Assembly (NCBI GenBank): GCA_014621425.1
Contig: JAANBB010000399.1
Location: 1 to 37,729, forward strand
DNA: 37,729 bases
From: Cylindrodendrum hubeiense
Taxonomy: Eukaryota > Ascomycota > Sordariomycetes > Hypocreales > Nectriaceae
Direction: 5' to 3'
How positions within the stretch are numbered: the stretch's first letter is position 1; every line of letters starts with the position of its first letter. Below are positions 20,625-32,400 of the stretch, one piece after another. The notes under the pieces are model-generated. The model had not been told where the DNA came from, made no database searches, and saw only the letters and a program-made list of their open reading frames with translations. The position numbers and the translations under genes are program-made.

Positions 20625-23234
20625 ATGGAGACGACCCTCCCCCTCCCGTTCTTGGTCAGCGTTGCTGGGCAGCCTACCAGCGATGGACTCACTCCCCAGG
20701 AAGTCTCTCTGCTCGGCGCTGCTTTCGTTGAGACGGCTTCTAAGGATTGGGCCCGCCTTGGTGCTAGCAGCAATGTTCACATGGATGTAACAGGCTTGAC
20801 TTCGCCTGACGACGTCGCCGCCCTTCTCGATAGCGGAGTTCAAAAAGCGTTCGTGGCTGCTGAGAACCTCTCCGAATACACCGAGTTTGGCTCACGAGTT
20901 ATTCCGACTGTGTCGACCCTGGATCTTTCTGCCGCTTCGGAACATGGACTCTTGATCAAGGACTTTGACTCCTCAGCAAGCGATGTCAACAAGTTTATTG
21001 AGGAGGCCCAGGCCAAGAAGATCAAGAACCTCTATCTTAAGCCTACACCCGGAACTGCCCTCCAGAGCTTTATCGAGGTTGCTTCCAAGGCTAGAGCTAT
21101 CCCGATTCTGCCCTCTGCAGACCTGACGACGAACAAGGATGACACCCAGAAGTTGCTTCTGTCCAAGGTCATTGCCTCCTACTGGAAATCCGACCGACCG
21201 GACGGTCTTATTCCCACCGTGGTTACCGACGACTCTGGGATTGCGCTCGGTCTTGCTTACACAAGCGAGGAGAGCATCCTAGAGGCTTTGAGGACACAGA
21301 CTGGCGTATACCAGAGCCGAAAACGAGGGGTCTGGGTCAAGGGCCTTACCTCCGGAGATACCCAAGAATTGTTGAAGATTGGCCTCGACTGCGATAACGA
21401 CACTCTGAAGTTTGTGGTTATCCAGAAGGGTCGCTTCTGTCACCTGGAGCAGTTCGGATGCTTTGGGGAACTCGCTGGAATTGCAGCCCTGGAGCAAACT
21501 CTGAAGTCCAGAAAGGAGTCCGCCCCTGCTGGTTCGTATACTGCCAGACTGTTCTCTGATGAGAAGCTTCTCCGAGCAAAGATAATGGAGGAGGCTGAGG
21601 AGCTTTGTGACGGAACGACCAAGGAGAACATTGCTTTCGAAGCAGCCGACTTGATTTACTTCGCTTTGACCAAGGCTGTTGGCGCTGGAGTCACTCTGGC
21701 TGACATTGAGGCCAACCTCGATGCCAAGAGCCTCAAGGTTAAGAGGAGAGTGGGTAACGCGAAGGGCAAGTGGGCCGAGAAAGAGGGTATCAAGACTACC
21801 GAGGCGGCGCCCGCAAAGCCCGCCCCTGTCCAGAAGCCGGCTGAGGGCCGCATCACCATGGCGAGAATCGACTCAGCTAAGACTTCCGAGTCCGAGCTCC
21901 AGGAGAAGTTGAAGCGACCCTCGCAGAAGTCGCCTGACACTATCCTGAAGATCATCAAGCCTATTATTGAGGAGGTTCGAACTGGTGGTGACAAGGCTGT
22001 TCTGTCTTACACCCACAAATTTGAGAAGGCGACTTCCCTGACTTCCCCTGTGCTGAAGGCCCCATTCCCTAAGGAGTTGATGACCTTGGCCCCGGAGACT
22101 ATCGAGGCTATCGACATTTCATTTGAGAATATTCGAAAGTTCCACGCTGCGCAGAACGAGGAAAAGACCCTCCAAGTCGAGACCATGCCTGGTGTGGTTT
22201 GCAGCCGTTTCTCGAGGCCTATCGAGAGAGTCGGCCTGTACATTCCTGGTGGAACGGCTGTTCTGCCCAGTACTGCTCTGATGCTAGGAGTGCCCGCTAT
22301 GGTTGCTGGCTGCAAGAAGATTGTCCTCGCCTCGCCTCCACGAGCTGACGGAAGAATCACCCCTGAGATCGTTTACGTTGCCCACAAGGTTGGCGCTGAG
22401 AGCATCGTCCTCGCAGGAGGTGCCCAAGCTGTTGCTGCCATGGCTTATGGCACTGAAAGCATCACCAAGGTCGACAAGATTCTGGGCCCTGGTAACCAGT
22501 TCGTGACTGCAGCCAAGATGCACGTCAGTAATGATACCAACGCTGGTGTCGGCATTGACATGCCTGCTGGCCCCTCGGAAGTCCTTGTTATTGCCGACAA
22601 GGACGCCAACCCTGCCTTTGTTGCTTCCGATTTGCTCTCCCAAGCTGAGCACGGTGTCGATAGCCAGGTTATCCTGCTTGCTATTGATCTAAACGAAGAG
22701 CAGCTTCAGGCCATCGAAGATGAAGTCCACACCCAAGCCGTGGCACTGCCTCGTGTTGATATCGTTCGCGGTTCTATCGCCCACTCTGTTACCGTTTTGG
22801 TTAAGGATATTGACGAGGCGATGCGCATCAGCAACGACTATGCCCCCGAGCATCTTATCCTGCAGATCAATGATGCCGAGAAGGTAGTGGATCAGGTAAT
22901 GAATGCCGGTAGTGTCTTTGTTGGACAGTGGACCCCTGAGAGTGTCGGGGACTACTCTGCTGGTGTCAACCACTCATTGCGTAAGTTTTTTCACACCCCG
23001 AACAGTCTTGAAACAAATGCTAATATGACACTCTTCTTAGCTACTTACGGTTTCGCCAAGCAGTACTCTGGCGTGAACCTGGGCTCCTTCCAGAAGCACA
23101 TCACCAGTTCAAACCTGACCGCTGAGGGGTTGAGGAATGTCGGCACCGCTGTTATGCAACTGGCCAAGGTTGAGGAGCTCGAGGCTCACAGGAGAGCTGT
23201 GGAGATCCGAGTCAACTACCTGAACCGACAGTAG
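20625..23234 (+). CDS. trifunctional histidine biosynthesis protein (HIS4 / his-3 type)
   Basis: Exons 20625-22980 and 23041-23234 give 849 residues. One chain carries phosphoribosyl-ATP pyrophosphohydrolase, phosphoribosyl-AMP cyclohydrolase and histidinol dehydrogenase, steps 2, 3 and the last two oxidations of the pathway. An N-terminal region of about 230 residues precedes the cyclohydrolase, whose LDCDNDT (about 254-260) and CHLEQFGCFG supply metal ligands. The pyrophosphohydrolase follows (KIMEEAEELCDG near 320). Histidinol dehydrogenase runs from about 412 to the end, with GPGNQFVTAAK (about 622), the zinc-binding SQAEHGVDSQ (about 672-680), APEHLIL and NHSLPTYG. The only intron is 60 nt, cuts the Pro codon of NHSLPTYG, has no stop and is a multiple of three. 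A Gcn4-type site lies upstream. Confidence 0.96.
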   Translation: METTLPLPFLVSVAGQPTSDGLTPQEVSLLGAAFVETASKDWARLGASSNVHMDVTGLTSPDDVAALLDSGVQKAFVAAENLSEYTEFGSRVIPTVSTLDLSAASEHGLLIKDFDSSASDVNKFIEEAQAKKIKNLYLKPTPGTALQSFIEVASKARAIPILPSADLTTNKDDTQKLLLSKVIASYWKSDRPDGLIPTVVTDDSGIALGLAYTSEESILEALRTQTGVYQSRKRGVWVKGLTSGDTQELLKIGLDCDNDTLKFVVIQKGRFCHLEQFGCFGELAGIAALEQTLKSRKESAPAGSYTARLFSDEKLLRAKIMEEAEELCDGTTKENIAFEAADLIYFALTKAVGAGVTLADIEANLDAKSLKVKRRVGNAKGKWAEKEGIKTTEAAPAKPAPVQKPAEGRITMARIDSAKTSESELQEKLKRPSQKSPDTILKIIKPIIEEVRTGGDKAVLSYTHKFEKATSLTSPVLKAPFPKELMTLAPETIEAIDISFENIRKFHAAQNEEKTLQVETMPGVVCSRFSRPIERVGLYIPGGTAVLPSTALMLGVPAMVAGCKKIVLASPPRADGRITPEIVYVAHKVGAESIVLAGGAQAVAAMAYGTESITKVDKILGPGNQFVTAAKMHVSNDTNAGVGIDMPAGPSEVLVIADKDANPAFVASDLLSQAEHGVDSQVILLAIDLNEEQLQAIEDEVHTQAVALPRVDIVRGSIAHSVTVLVKDIDEAMRISNDYAPEHLILQINDAEKVVDQVMNAGSVFVGQWTPESVGDYSAGVNHSLRKFFHTPNSLETNANMTLFLATYGFAKQYSGVNLGSFQKHITSSNLTAEGLRNVGTAVMQLAKVEELEAHRRAVEIRVNYLNRQ

Positions 23235-23774
23235 ATGGGTAAAGAGGGAAAACGGCGTAGAAAATTCGAATTGAAATTTGTGTAGTTTCGAACATCCTGG
23301 AATAGAAAGAGCAATAAAATCTTCAATGCAAAGTTCCAAGTTACGAATTTTCCGTGGCTTTCAAGTTTTTTGTAGACGGGACATGTGAATAGGAAACGAT
23401 GCTAGAAATAACAAACTGCCAGAATAACTGCTTTGGATACTCTGTTGAAGAAAGCCCCCAAGTCTGATATTTAAGCCTCATGATATATGTCAATGCTTTT
23501 TTTTGCCTGTATCTGTACAGCATACCATGATCATTACAAATGCAATGGTGATCCTAACGCCACGCTATGTGTATACCCCTGATTTCAATAAAACCACCTT
23601 GCTCGTCATTTGACTTCCTACCCAACTACCCCGTCTTGATGTGAGTTGTTGAATCTCAATTGGTATATCGGACACCCAAACCGTTGAAAGATCATCCGAA
23701 ACGCTTCTATGATGTGGCGGCGGCGACGGCTACAGTAGCCACTTGTGCGGTCCTCTGTATATTTAGACTTAGCT
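23235..23774. other. convergent intergenic region (HIS / lipin 3' ends)
   Basis: This 540-bp AT-rich spacer between converging genes should contain both 3' UTRs, with AATAAA-like words near 23313 and 23587. Nothing gene-like was seen. Confidence 0.5.
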
Positions 23775-26189
23775 TCATCCTTGCCTTTCCTTTTCTATAG
23801 AGAGACGACTGACACCCGTGATGCGCTCGGCGGAGACGTCCTCGACAACAATGGACTCGCGTCTTGCCGAGGCTCCGTCGGGTTGAGCGTTGTCCCCAAG
23901 TTCGGGAACATCTTCTTCGTTTTCGGCGGCTTCGGCGGCTTCGGCGGCCGCTTTCTGGTATTCGTGCGCATCATCTGCCTTGCCATCGTATGCTTCTTCG
24001 AGCTCTTGCTTCATTGATGCGATCATTCGCTCTTCATCGACGCTGCCGCTTAGCACACTCTCCGCCTCGACGAACTCGTCTATGGATGCGCGAGAGATAT
24101 AGCTGTCGGCAAGGGCATCGTCACCTTCCTCATCCTGGTCTTCCTCTTCTTCATCATACACGCTGGCCGGGCCATCTTCAACATCCTCATCCTCATCCTC
24201 CTCATCATCTTCGTCACTCTCACTTGCAGAGAAGTCAGCCATGGCGAGAGGGTCGTCTCTCCAGTACTTGAAGTCGGTATACTCTTCGCCACCACCCGTA
24301 ACCAACGTGCTGACGGGGGGAAAATAATGATCCACAACCTCGTTAATGTTGACGTAACTCATCTTGAGCTTGTTAAGACTCAGAAGATCCAGGGAGACTT
24401 CGGAATTGGTGTTAATGGTGAAGATGCGGTTTCTGGGCACATCCACAGTTCGGTACGAGATCTGGTCTGTGAGTCGGTTGCCAAACCCAGCATAGAAACA
24501 GGTCCGCTCTGGCCCGTACAGGTTGCGGATGTCTCGAAGAGTGGCCATTTTGAATACTTGGGGTTTGCGCAGGTAGACCTCACGTCTCAAAGCCGCCATG
24601 GTTCGATCGGGGGATAGGATTGTCGGGCCAGGGGGCATCTTGCAGCCCTCCTGAACGATGTTGGCTAGGTACGCTCTTGTGTTATCCGACTGGCCGACGG
24701 ATCGACTTGTGAGATACATGATGTTGTAGCCATTGGCAATGATATCGCAGTAGAGCTTGGCGATACCTGAATGGGTCCAGTCACGTCCGATCATGTTCAG
24801 GACATGGCCCAGTGCATCCGATTTTGTGATGGTGCCATCAATGTCAGAGATGACCACAGGTGTCTCATGTTTCCAGAGGAACATCTTTGCCGAGCAGGTT
24901 GCTCGGTTGACAGTGAAGCTCATGTTGTTTTCTCCAGGATGAAGTTCCAGGTCCTTGAGCTGCTGGCTAGTCAGCCGGAGGGTTTTGGCGTAGTTCCTGT
25001 TGGGGTCTCCTGCATGTCCTGGGCCAGGAGGAGTCCGGGGAGGCGTCTGCATATCCATAGGGCCAGCATCCGATTCGGAGCGGCGGTGCGAGGGCAGGAG
25101 CGGCCTTGTAGTGACATCGCTACTGTCGCTCTGGTAGCCAGGGTCTGAAGCAGCATCGGCCGCCACGGTATGCCGGTGGGACTGCAATGAGGACTCGATG
25201 GTCTTGTTCATGGCGGCTTGCTTGGCGCTCTCGCTGCTGTAGATCCACAGGTTGCCCTGCTCGTCAAAGCCAAACAGAGCTCCAATATCGTAATTGCCAT
25301 CGAGCTCCTCGGAAAGGATCTTTCGGGCAAGAATCTCTGCTCGGAGGACATCCTCGTCGTTGGCTTTGAAATCCGACATATCCAGCATGATATCTCCATT
25401 CTCGGTCACCTCGCATGGGATATTGGCGGCGGACAGCTCTCGGGAGAGAGCTATGGCACGTTCAATCGCCTCGGTGGTGGCGAGGGGAGGAGGGCTGACC
25501 GACCTCTCGGAAATATCCGGGCTCTCACCCTCAGCAGAGCCCTCACCTTCGCGGGTTTGCGCTCGGGCAGAGTGTCGGAGGATGTCATCGCTGTGTGGTC
25601 GGTTTATGGTGGAGGTCCAGTCGCCAGAAGCCGGTCGTGAGCTTACTAGGCCGGGGGAGTGGGAGACGGGGGTGATCATGCCTGGCAAATGTCAGCTTGG
25701 TTTGATTCCGTACAGCGAAGTAAGCATACCATTCTCATCGCGCTGGGTGTAGAGGGCTGAAGGTGGTGGGCGACGAGGCTTCTCCGCCCCTCCATCAAGG
25801 TCGAGGAGCTCAGGTTCCTGCAGGCCGGCTAGGGATTGCTCGGGGTCGAGCGGCGGACTGCTGGCCGGGCTGGACGCGGGGGAGACGAGGGGAGAAGTCT
25901 GGAGCGACTGTGGGATGTTGTCTGTGGTTTCGAAGACGAAGAAGGCCTCGCCGCCCTCGCCGAGCTTCATGGAATAGGGCTGCTTGGCGCCATTGACGTG
26001 GAACTCGACTTTTTTGTCCGAGGGTCGCAAGAGCGAGAACTTGCCGAAGCGGACGTGGAAGGGAGAGCAGGAGAGGGAGCCATCCTCCTGCTCGACGACG
26101 ATGACATCGATGGCGCCGCTAAGAGTGGCCGGGTTGATGGAGTTCCATGCTGTCGAGACCGAATCGCTCAGATTTCGCACGTATTGCAT
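23775..26189 (-). CDS. lipin-family phosphatidate phosphatase (Pah1/Smp2/Ned1 type)
   Basis: Two minus-strand exons, 26189-25730 and 25681-23775, give 788 residues. The enzyme removes phosphate from phosphatidate to make diacylglycerol, controlling triacylglycerol synthesis, phospholipid gene expression and nuclear membrane growth. The N-terminal lipin domain begins at residue 1 with MQYVRNLSDSVSTAWNSINP and includes VRFGKFSLLRPSDKKVEF. The haloacid-dehalogenase catalytic domain has the DXDXT motif as SDIDGTITKSD (Asp433, Asp435), then GYNIMYLTSRSVGQSDNTR and FYAGFGNRLTDQISYR. The start places the amphipathic membrane-binding helix right at the N-terminus, which is the family rule. The linker and the last 150 residues are Ser-rich and strongly acidic, as in yeast Pah1, where phosphorylation controls membrane access. 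The 48-nt intron joins the N-terminal and linker regions. Confidence 0.95.
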
Positions 26190-26318
26190 CTTTGCGCGGC
26201 CGCGGGCTGGTGAATGGTGTAGAGGAGAAAGGACGTGAGGTGGGAGGAGGGGAGTCAATGACGATCCGACCCCGGAAGAACGGCCTGTACGGCAGAAAGC
26301 TTAAAGCGAGCTGGGACG

Positions 26319-26328
26319 TTGACGTCAA
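26319..26328. promoter_or_regulatory. CRE/ATF palindrome (TTGACGTCAA) upstream of lipin
   Basis: The perfect 10-bp palindrome TTGACGTCAA contains TGACGTCA, the full cAMP-response-element consensus bound by ATF/CREB bZIP factors such as Atf1/AtfA. It is 130 bp upstream of the lipin start codon, so in the promoter or the 5' leader. The match is exact, but I have no evidence that it is bound. Confidence 0.5.
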
Positions 26329-26344
26329 GACAACGGCAGGGACC

Positions 26345-26400
26345 ACAACGGCGACAACGACAAAGACAACGACAAAGACAGCGGCAAAGACAACGGGAAG
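26345..26400. repeat. imperfect 12-bp repeat (ACAACGACAAAG) in lipin upstream region
   Basis: Several tandem, partly degenerate copies of ACAACGACAAAG, built from CAA/GAC triplets. They lie 156-211 bp upstream of the lipin start, so they are probably transcribed in the leader as a pyrimidine-rich run on the minus strand. Confidence 0.8.
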
Positions 26401-28050
26401 CAACCCGATGGAATGGATATAACGAGAGGAAGCGATGTCGGGAGAAAATATCAGCCGACGCAGAAGGCTGGGGTAAGCGGGCCGAAGCAGTTGGGAACGG
26501 TAAGCCGGTGGGAGTGAAGGGCGAGCGCGAGAGGCGGCGGATTGTTGGGGAACGTCTGGGGAGGCGAGTTGAGCGCAAGGCAACGGCACGGCCACGGACA
26601 AGTGGGTAAAGGGTAAAGCAGGGCAACGGCGGGAGGAACAAATGCTACAGTACAGTACAAGAGAAGAAAAGCGCTCGTTTGGATTCCACTCTTTCTTTGC
26701 TGCTGCCGCTGGAAAGGACACGGAGAGGGAGCGGCCAGTCGCCGGGCAGGACGAGGAAACGATGCACAGGACTGACGGTGTACGGTGTAAGAGCGAGAGA
26801 CAACCCCGGGGCTACTGACTAGGTGGGCAGGCCTCTACTACGTTATATGGAGCCACTGCAAGTACGTAGTGGTTTGGTGGGCAGTGGCTGGCTGGCCGGC
26901 TGGGGCAGCAGTGGGCTGGGACAGTGGGTTGGGAGGGGGACGTGCCGCCGACACGCCCAACATTGAGACAAAGCGAGAGGCTTTTGACATGGATTATTTC
27001 GACACCGCATGACAGTGACAAGCGGACAGTCCAGTTAACCCAGCCAACCCCGTCAACCCCGTCAACTCAGACGAGGCCGCTCAATATCAGTCGCATCACC
27101 TCTCTTCCCCGCAGCTCCAGACGGCGACCAGGGTCTCATTGGAAGCCGACCTGCTCGCTCATGGGTTGTTCCATCGTGACAAAACCTCTTCGTCACGAGG
27201 AGCCCCACGCTGTCTCTGCACTTCCAGGTCTGGGAAGCCATATCCATACTACGTACAGATGTACCCATCAATCCAACACAGCTCTCGCTGCCCAGCCCTT
27301 TCCAATGTCGCACTTGCCACCGGTATTCTATGCTTATACCCAAATAACACTCAACATATTGAGAAAAAAATATTCAAAGTGGCGGTCCTCCACGTGCCAT
27401 GACAGTCCCGGAGGCGCCGACTAATTAGTCCCCGAGCTGAGAGTACATGGGTGTCCTTCAACTAGCCGCGGCTCACTGTGTATCATGTGCTTCTACCGTC
27501 ATCATTTGCCAAGGCAGAGCGAGGACCTCAGATAGTGCACGATCCGCTCCTCTATTTTTTTCTCGGAACCTAGCTTAGCCCTGAAAATCCAGTCAGGTGC
27601 CGAAGCGTCTTGATGTCATGGACTTGGCCCTGCCGGTAATAGTCCAGGCACTCCCTCTCTCGCCTAGGTGCCGGTACCCGGCATGTGAATTCGACGTTTG
27701 CGTCTCAACTATGTACACCGAAAGCGAGGCCGCAAAATAGGTACCCTTGGATGAAATCGCCTGCGTGTATTCAAGCCATTGGTTCTTTTCTGTTATCTAT
27801 GCTTGTGGTTGCGGTTGCTCATGGGACCCTGAATTATCCAATACCCACCCTCATGCGACCTACATAACAATACCCACACTCTTAGGCATGGTGGAGGGCG
27901 GATGTGGTGTAATGCCATTGATGTCTCACATGTTTGGCATCCAATCCCAAGTTTGGTATCGGATACTGGCTCGGTCTGTCACCAATAAAGACGGGGCACC
28001 GCGCCGAATACCAAGTCCGGCAAGCCAAGCGCATGGTGTCTGGTGCGCAC

Positions 28051-28078
28051 CGAGAAGCGAGAAGCGAGAAGCGAGAAG
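28051..28078. repeat. 7-bp tandem repeat (CGAGAAG)x4
   Basis: Four perfect adjoining copies of CGAGAAG in the unassigned region between the lipin and FN3 genes. A minisatellite this short may vary between strains. Confidence 0.9.
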
Positions 28079-29412
28079 CGGGCGCTAATGTGAGGCAATC
28101 CCCGGCTCTGGCAGTACATACTGGAGACGAACCGGATCTTGGATGCTCCCTGCGTGGTTGACGATGAGGCGGGATATTTCTCCGGCATGCAGTCAGATTT
28201 CGGCTGTGGTGACGGTATCTAGTGGAGAGACAGTCATGGATCATGGATCAAGTCGACAGAATGTGTATGGGCATTTCCACACTTCTTCCATTACATTTCC
28301 ATGGCCCATTCCCATTCTCCTTCCCAGACATACATACCTACGTAACCGAACTACGCATGATGGAGAGAGCCTCCCGACACCCCACTTTTATTATGTTTTC
28401 AGGACCGCCCCAAAGCTGCTGGTGTCAATCCTTTGTCTGGTCTCCCCTGGCGTTTGTTGTCGTGTTTCGCTGTACATGCTATGTAGTAGGCAACTGCCCC
28501 GATCCCTCTTTCGGCCAAAGCCGATCCGTCAAGGCGCGGTGGATGCCGGAAGAGGCTATACTGGTGCTGAGAATGTCAAGAGGAGGCGTGGCGGCGAAAA
28601 CCCAAACACTCGGTGGAGTGCGCATTTTTCGGGGGCTCATCCTGCAAATGCAGTGTGTATTTGCCAGAGTCTCCGGCGCCCTGGGTCATCGTCGTTCCGA
28701 CGACGTCGCACGTCGTTGTTTAACTCTAAAGCGACGGGGATCCGAGAGACGGGAAGCCTCACGGTTATGCTGGCTCGATGCTTATGGTGGCCGCAAACAT
28801 CATCGTCACTGGTTTCTCCCGCTCCCGTGCACTAGTCGTGCGCCCCAAGCCATTGCAAATGTACTTTCAGATGCAAGCTATTAAGTTTCTTTTGCCCTCC
28901 CCGGGCTTTCCCACGCTGCTCGTGCATCTGGCAGCAGGTAATCATAATTAGCACGCTCCCCATGGAATGACTTGACAACGCACGCAATGCGCGCACGTCC
29001 TGGTCAACCGATTCAGTGGTTGTCAAAGCGCCAGCGTGATGCGATCAGCGCCCCAAGGGAACGAATAAAAACGTACGTCGCCCCAGAACCACAGTCGCAC
29101 AGTGCACACAACACGGCCCCAGCGTTCCATCGACCAGTCTTCCGGCGCTGCGCCACTGTAGTCTAGCGCACCGGACCCGCGTTACAGCGCTCACACAGTG
29201 CTGGCCGCCCACCCTGCCACTGAAACCCGCCCTCGTTCCCCCGATCACCCGCCAATCGATTCCCGAGATTTACTGGGGAAACAGCACGTCGGCTTGAAGC
29301 TCGTACTCCACGCCTTTTTTCTGCCATCTGCCGACAGACTCCCATCCCACACGACACGACGCCTGGGTCCGTCTTGAAGCATTTTCTACCAGGCCGGGAT
29401 CGCGCTGAGAAC

Positions 29413-32400
29413 ATGTCATGGGAGTTGCCCGTCTTGACCTCTCTCATCCTCAGCGTTCTCGGGTTCTGGTGGGTCTATAGCCCGCACTCGAACTACCAGA
29501 AGGCCGTCGTCTACGCCGTCGTCTGCGGCCTCGCTCTGCTCCTCGACCCTCGCCGATTGCTGCACATGTCCGTGTCCCCCGTTCGCCTGGACACCTTGCT
29601 CGACTTCCGTCCCCATGTCCTGCTCATCCATAACTTCAAGATGGTCTTGACGCTCGGCGCCGTCGTCTGGTGAGTTGCTCATTGCTACCCCTCTCATACG
29701 ACTTGATTCCGCTTCTGCCGAATTGATTCGGCTCCCTTTGACTTCGCCCTGCTGATCGTGCTCTCTCTCCTAGGCTGCTGCACCGCTCATGGCAGACGTT
29801 ATGGAAGCCTGTCCCCGACCTGATCAATATTCTCGGGGTCGATGTCCCTGAATGCCCCGACGTATCGCTTGCTGGCATTCGAGCCGATGCGGCCACCCTC
29901 AGCTGGTCCCGACCCCCTAACAATCGTCCCGTGCAAAAATACTCCATACAAGTCAATGGTGTCCATGGTTAGTTGCCTAACCCACGCTCTCTGCGAGCCT
30001 GAGGAGGCCGGGCTATCCGAGTGCGACGCTAACAATGCTTATCGTAGTGGGTGACTCGCCAGGCAATGAAGTTGCCATAACTGTCACTGGATTGAAGCCG
30101 GATCACTTCTACAATATCCGGGTGGTTGCCGTGGGCCCGAACAACTTCCAGGCAGGCAGTCCGGTCGTCCGGTTACGAACTTTTGGGAAAGACGGAAAGC
30201 CTCAACTAGGCAACTCGAGGCTACCCACTAGCTTCACCAACAACGACCACCCTCGCAACAAGCCCGACGATGACAACGAGGACTCCGATTCCCACAGACC
30301 TTCAGTACCATCCGTCGAGGCGGCGCCTGTTCTCGATGGCAATGCCGCGCCTACATCCGACATCACGACTGCTACGACTGGCCAACGCCGAAACACGATA
30401 AACCGACGACAACACTCGCCTTCTGTGGCGAGTACGGAGCATCCTCAGATCAAACATGCCGCTACCGATGGGCCAGAAATGTCTCTGGAGGAGTTGAATC
30501 AGAAGTTTGAAGGTATTCGAAAGGAGATCGACGACACTTTATCACAATGTGGCAAGGACGAGGCCGAGTTTCAGCAGCAAGAAGAGGAACTGAAGAGAGA
30601 AAAGGACCGCAAGAGACAGGCCCTCAAGGAGAAAGAAGAGCAGACGACGCAACTCAAGGCCTCGGTGCGCAGTACCATGGAGCAGATGCGCGCCACCGAA
30701 AAAGAACGTGCCAAAAAGGAGCAACAGCTGAAAGACAAGGAGACTAAGAAATCCAAGGTCCGAGACAGCATTGCCAAACTTGAAAATGATGTCGAGCGGA
30801 TGAAAAAGGATCGGGCCGGATTTGAGGTGCAGAAGAAGGAGTTGGAGCAGAAGCGCGATTCTGATGTTGACAAGCTTGATGAGACCAATCAAGACCTCCA
30901 AGAAAAGTGTGCCGAGCTGGAGGCGGAGCTGAAGGAGAAGGGAAAACAGCTTCAGGACCTCAAAGCCGCTCGTGAGCAACTCCCAGGTGGAGACGACGAA
31001 CAGTGGAAGGAGACCGATTTGCTGGTCCGGCGAGAGTGGGAGGCCAGGAGGAAGGAATTGCACAACCAATTGGTTGCAGAGACTAAGAAGGGGCATCATT
31101 TGGACCAGCACATTCGGGTTCTCGGGGAACAACTGAGCATTCAACACCAATCCGGTCTGGCCTTTTACAACCAAACCGAGGCTCCCCTCGACTTCGATCC
31201 TTCGACATCGAACCAGGTCAACAAGCGTCACAGTGGAAATAGTAATTCCCTCTCCAACATCAATCTTTCATCTCCACCGCCTCAACTCGCCATCCCCGAA
31301 AGCCATTTTCTGGCGTCGTCAGGTCTCTCACGCACCGGGTTTGCGCCCGGGCCCTTCATGGACATGGCTGCTGATGGTCCCGATGATCATCAGACGGAAG
31401 CCGAAATGAGAGCCGCTGGCGGGCCATTGAGTCCAACTGCACATTCTCTGCTTCCATCTGGCATCTTTGACGACACATTCGAGGTACCTGACTCAGCACT
31501 ACATCACAGCTCGTTTTTGCCCGAAGCGATCACTGCCGGGGACGATGAGCCACAGTCGCCCGCCTCGTCGGGCCATTCACTCAGTCTTTTCTCAAGTCCA
31601 CAGGGCTCTTCGCATAACCTGCCGTTTCCACAGTATACTGATGTTGATGTACACACGCTTCAACTTAACACGTCGCCAGCCGCACCTTCAGCAGCAGGTC
31701 ATCGACTCACCAGCCTTTTGTCCACTTTCCAGCGCAACCGAGCATCCAAGATCCCCGACGACGGTGGAATACCAATTGGTACCCTCAAGGCAGGACAGAG
31801 CCAGTCGTTCCCCCGCGGAACGGATGAGCACGAGTTCTTTGGTAATAAACGCCGGCTTAGCTTTTCGTGGATGAACCGCCATTCAACAATGGACGGAACT
31901 CGCACAAGTGCTATGTCATCGTCAAAGTCATTTTCTGCACGCCGGTTGAATCCCTTCACGAGCTCTGCGGGCGCTCTTCTCCCCGAAAGAGACCCAGACA
32001 ATTCCCGACCAGCGTCAATCTCATCGTCTGATCTCCCACGGCCGTCGACTGATAGCGGTTCTATTTGGGGAACCCCTGGAGAGATTTCAATGCTTTCTCA
32101 GAATCGCCTCTGGTCTCCCCCGAACGAAGGCCGATGGCAATCGCGAAATCCTTCTCGTCGCCCTTCAATTCATGGATCTCCCTCAGCCTTGGAAACGACT
32201 CTTGCATCTGCTGAAGACGAGATCTTGGATGAAGATGACCTGCTCGACCCTCAAACATCGCCTAGTCAGGTTGGTGTTATTGGTTCCCGTCCCCCCAGTC
32301 ACAGAGCCTCCATAAGTCAGCGTCTAAACCCTGCTGCGCCAACGTTCATGGCCCACATATTCGGCATGGACAGAGACAGGGAATTTGGCTCTGAGAAGGA

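Larger units (their letters stand above)
26190..29412. other. 3.2 kb intergenic region without a supported gene
   Basis: This holds the lipin promoter and leader on the left, the promoter of the FN3 gene on the right, and about 2 kb between that I cannot assign. The 26190-26660 part is purine-rich on the plus strand and contains a 12-bp repeat and a CRE palindrome (listed). The 28143-28884 part is open in two overlapping plus-strand frames of 230 and 220 codons with no family resemblance. A 7-bp tandem repeat sits at 28051-28078. No tRNA or rRNA was recognised. Confidence 0.5.

Noticed and set aside
30542..31231. Leucine-rich minus-strand frame that looks like a membrane protein
   Set aside because: It is the antisense of the Glu/Lys coiled coil (GAG/AAG read as CTC/CTT), a known artefact.
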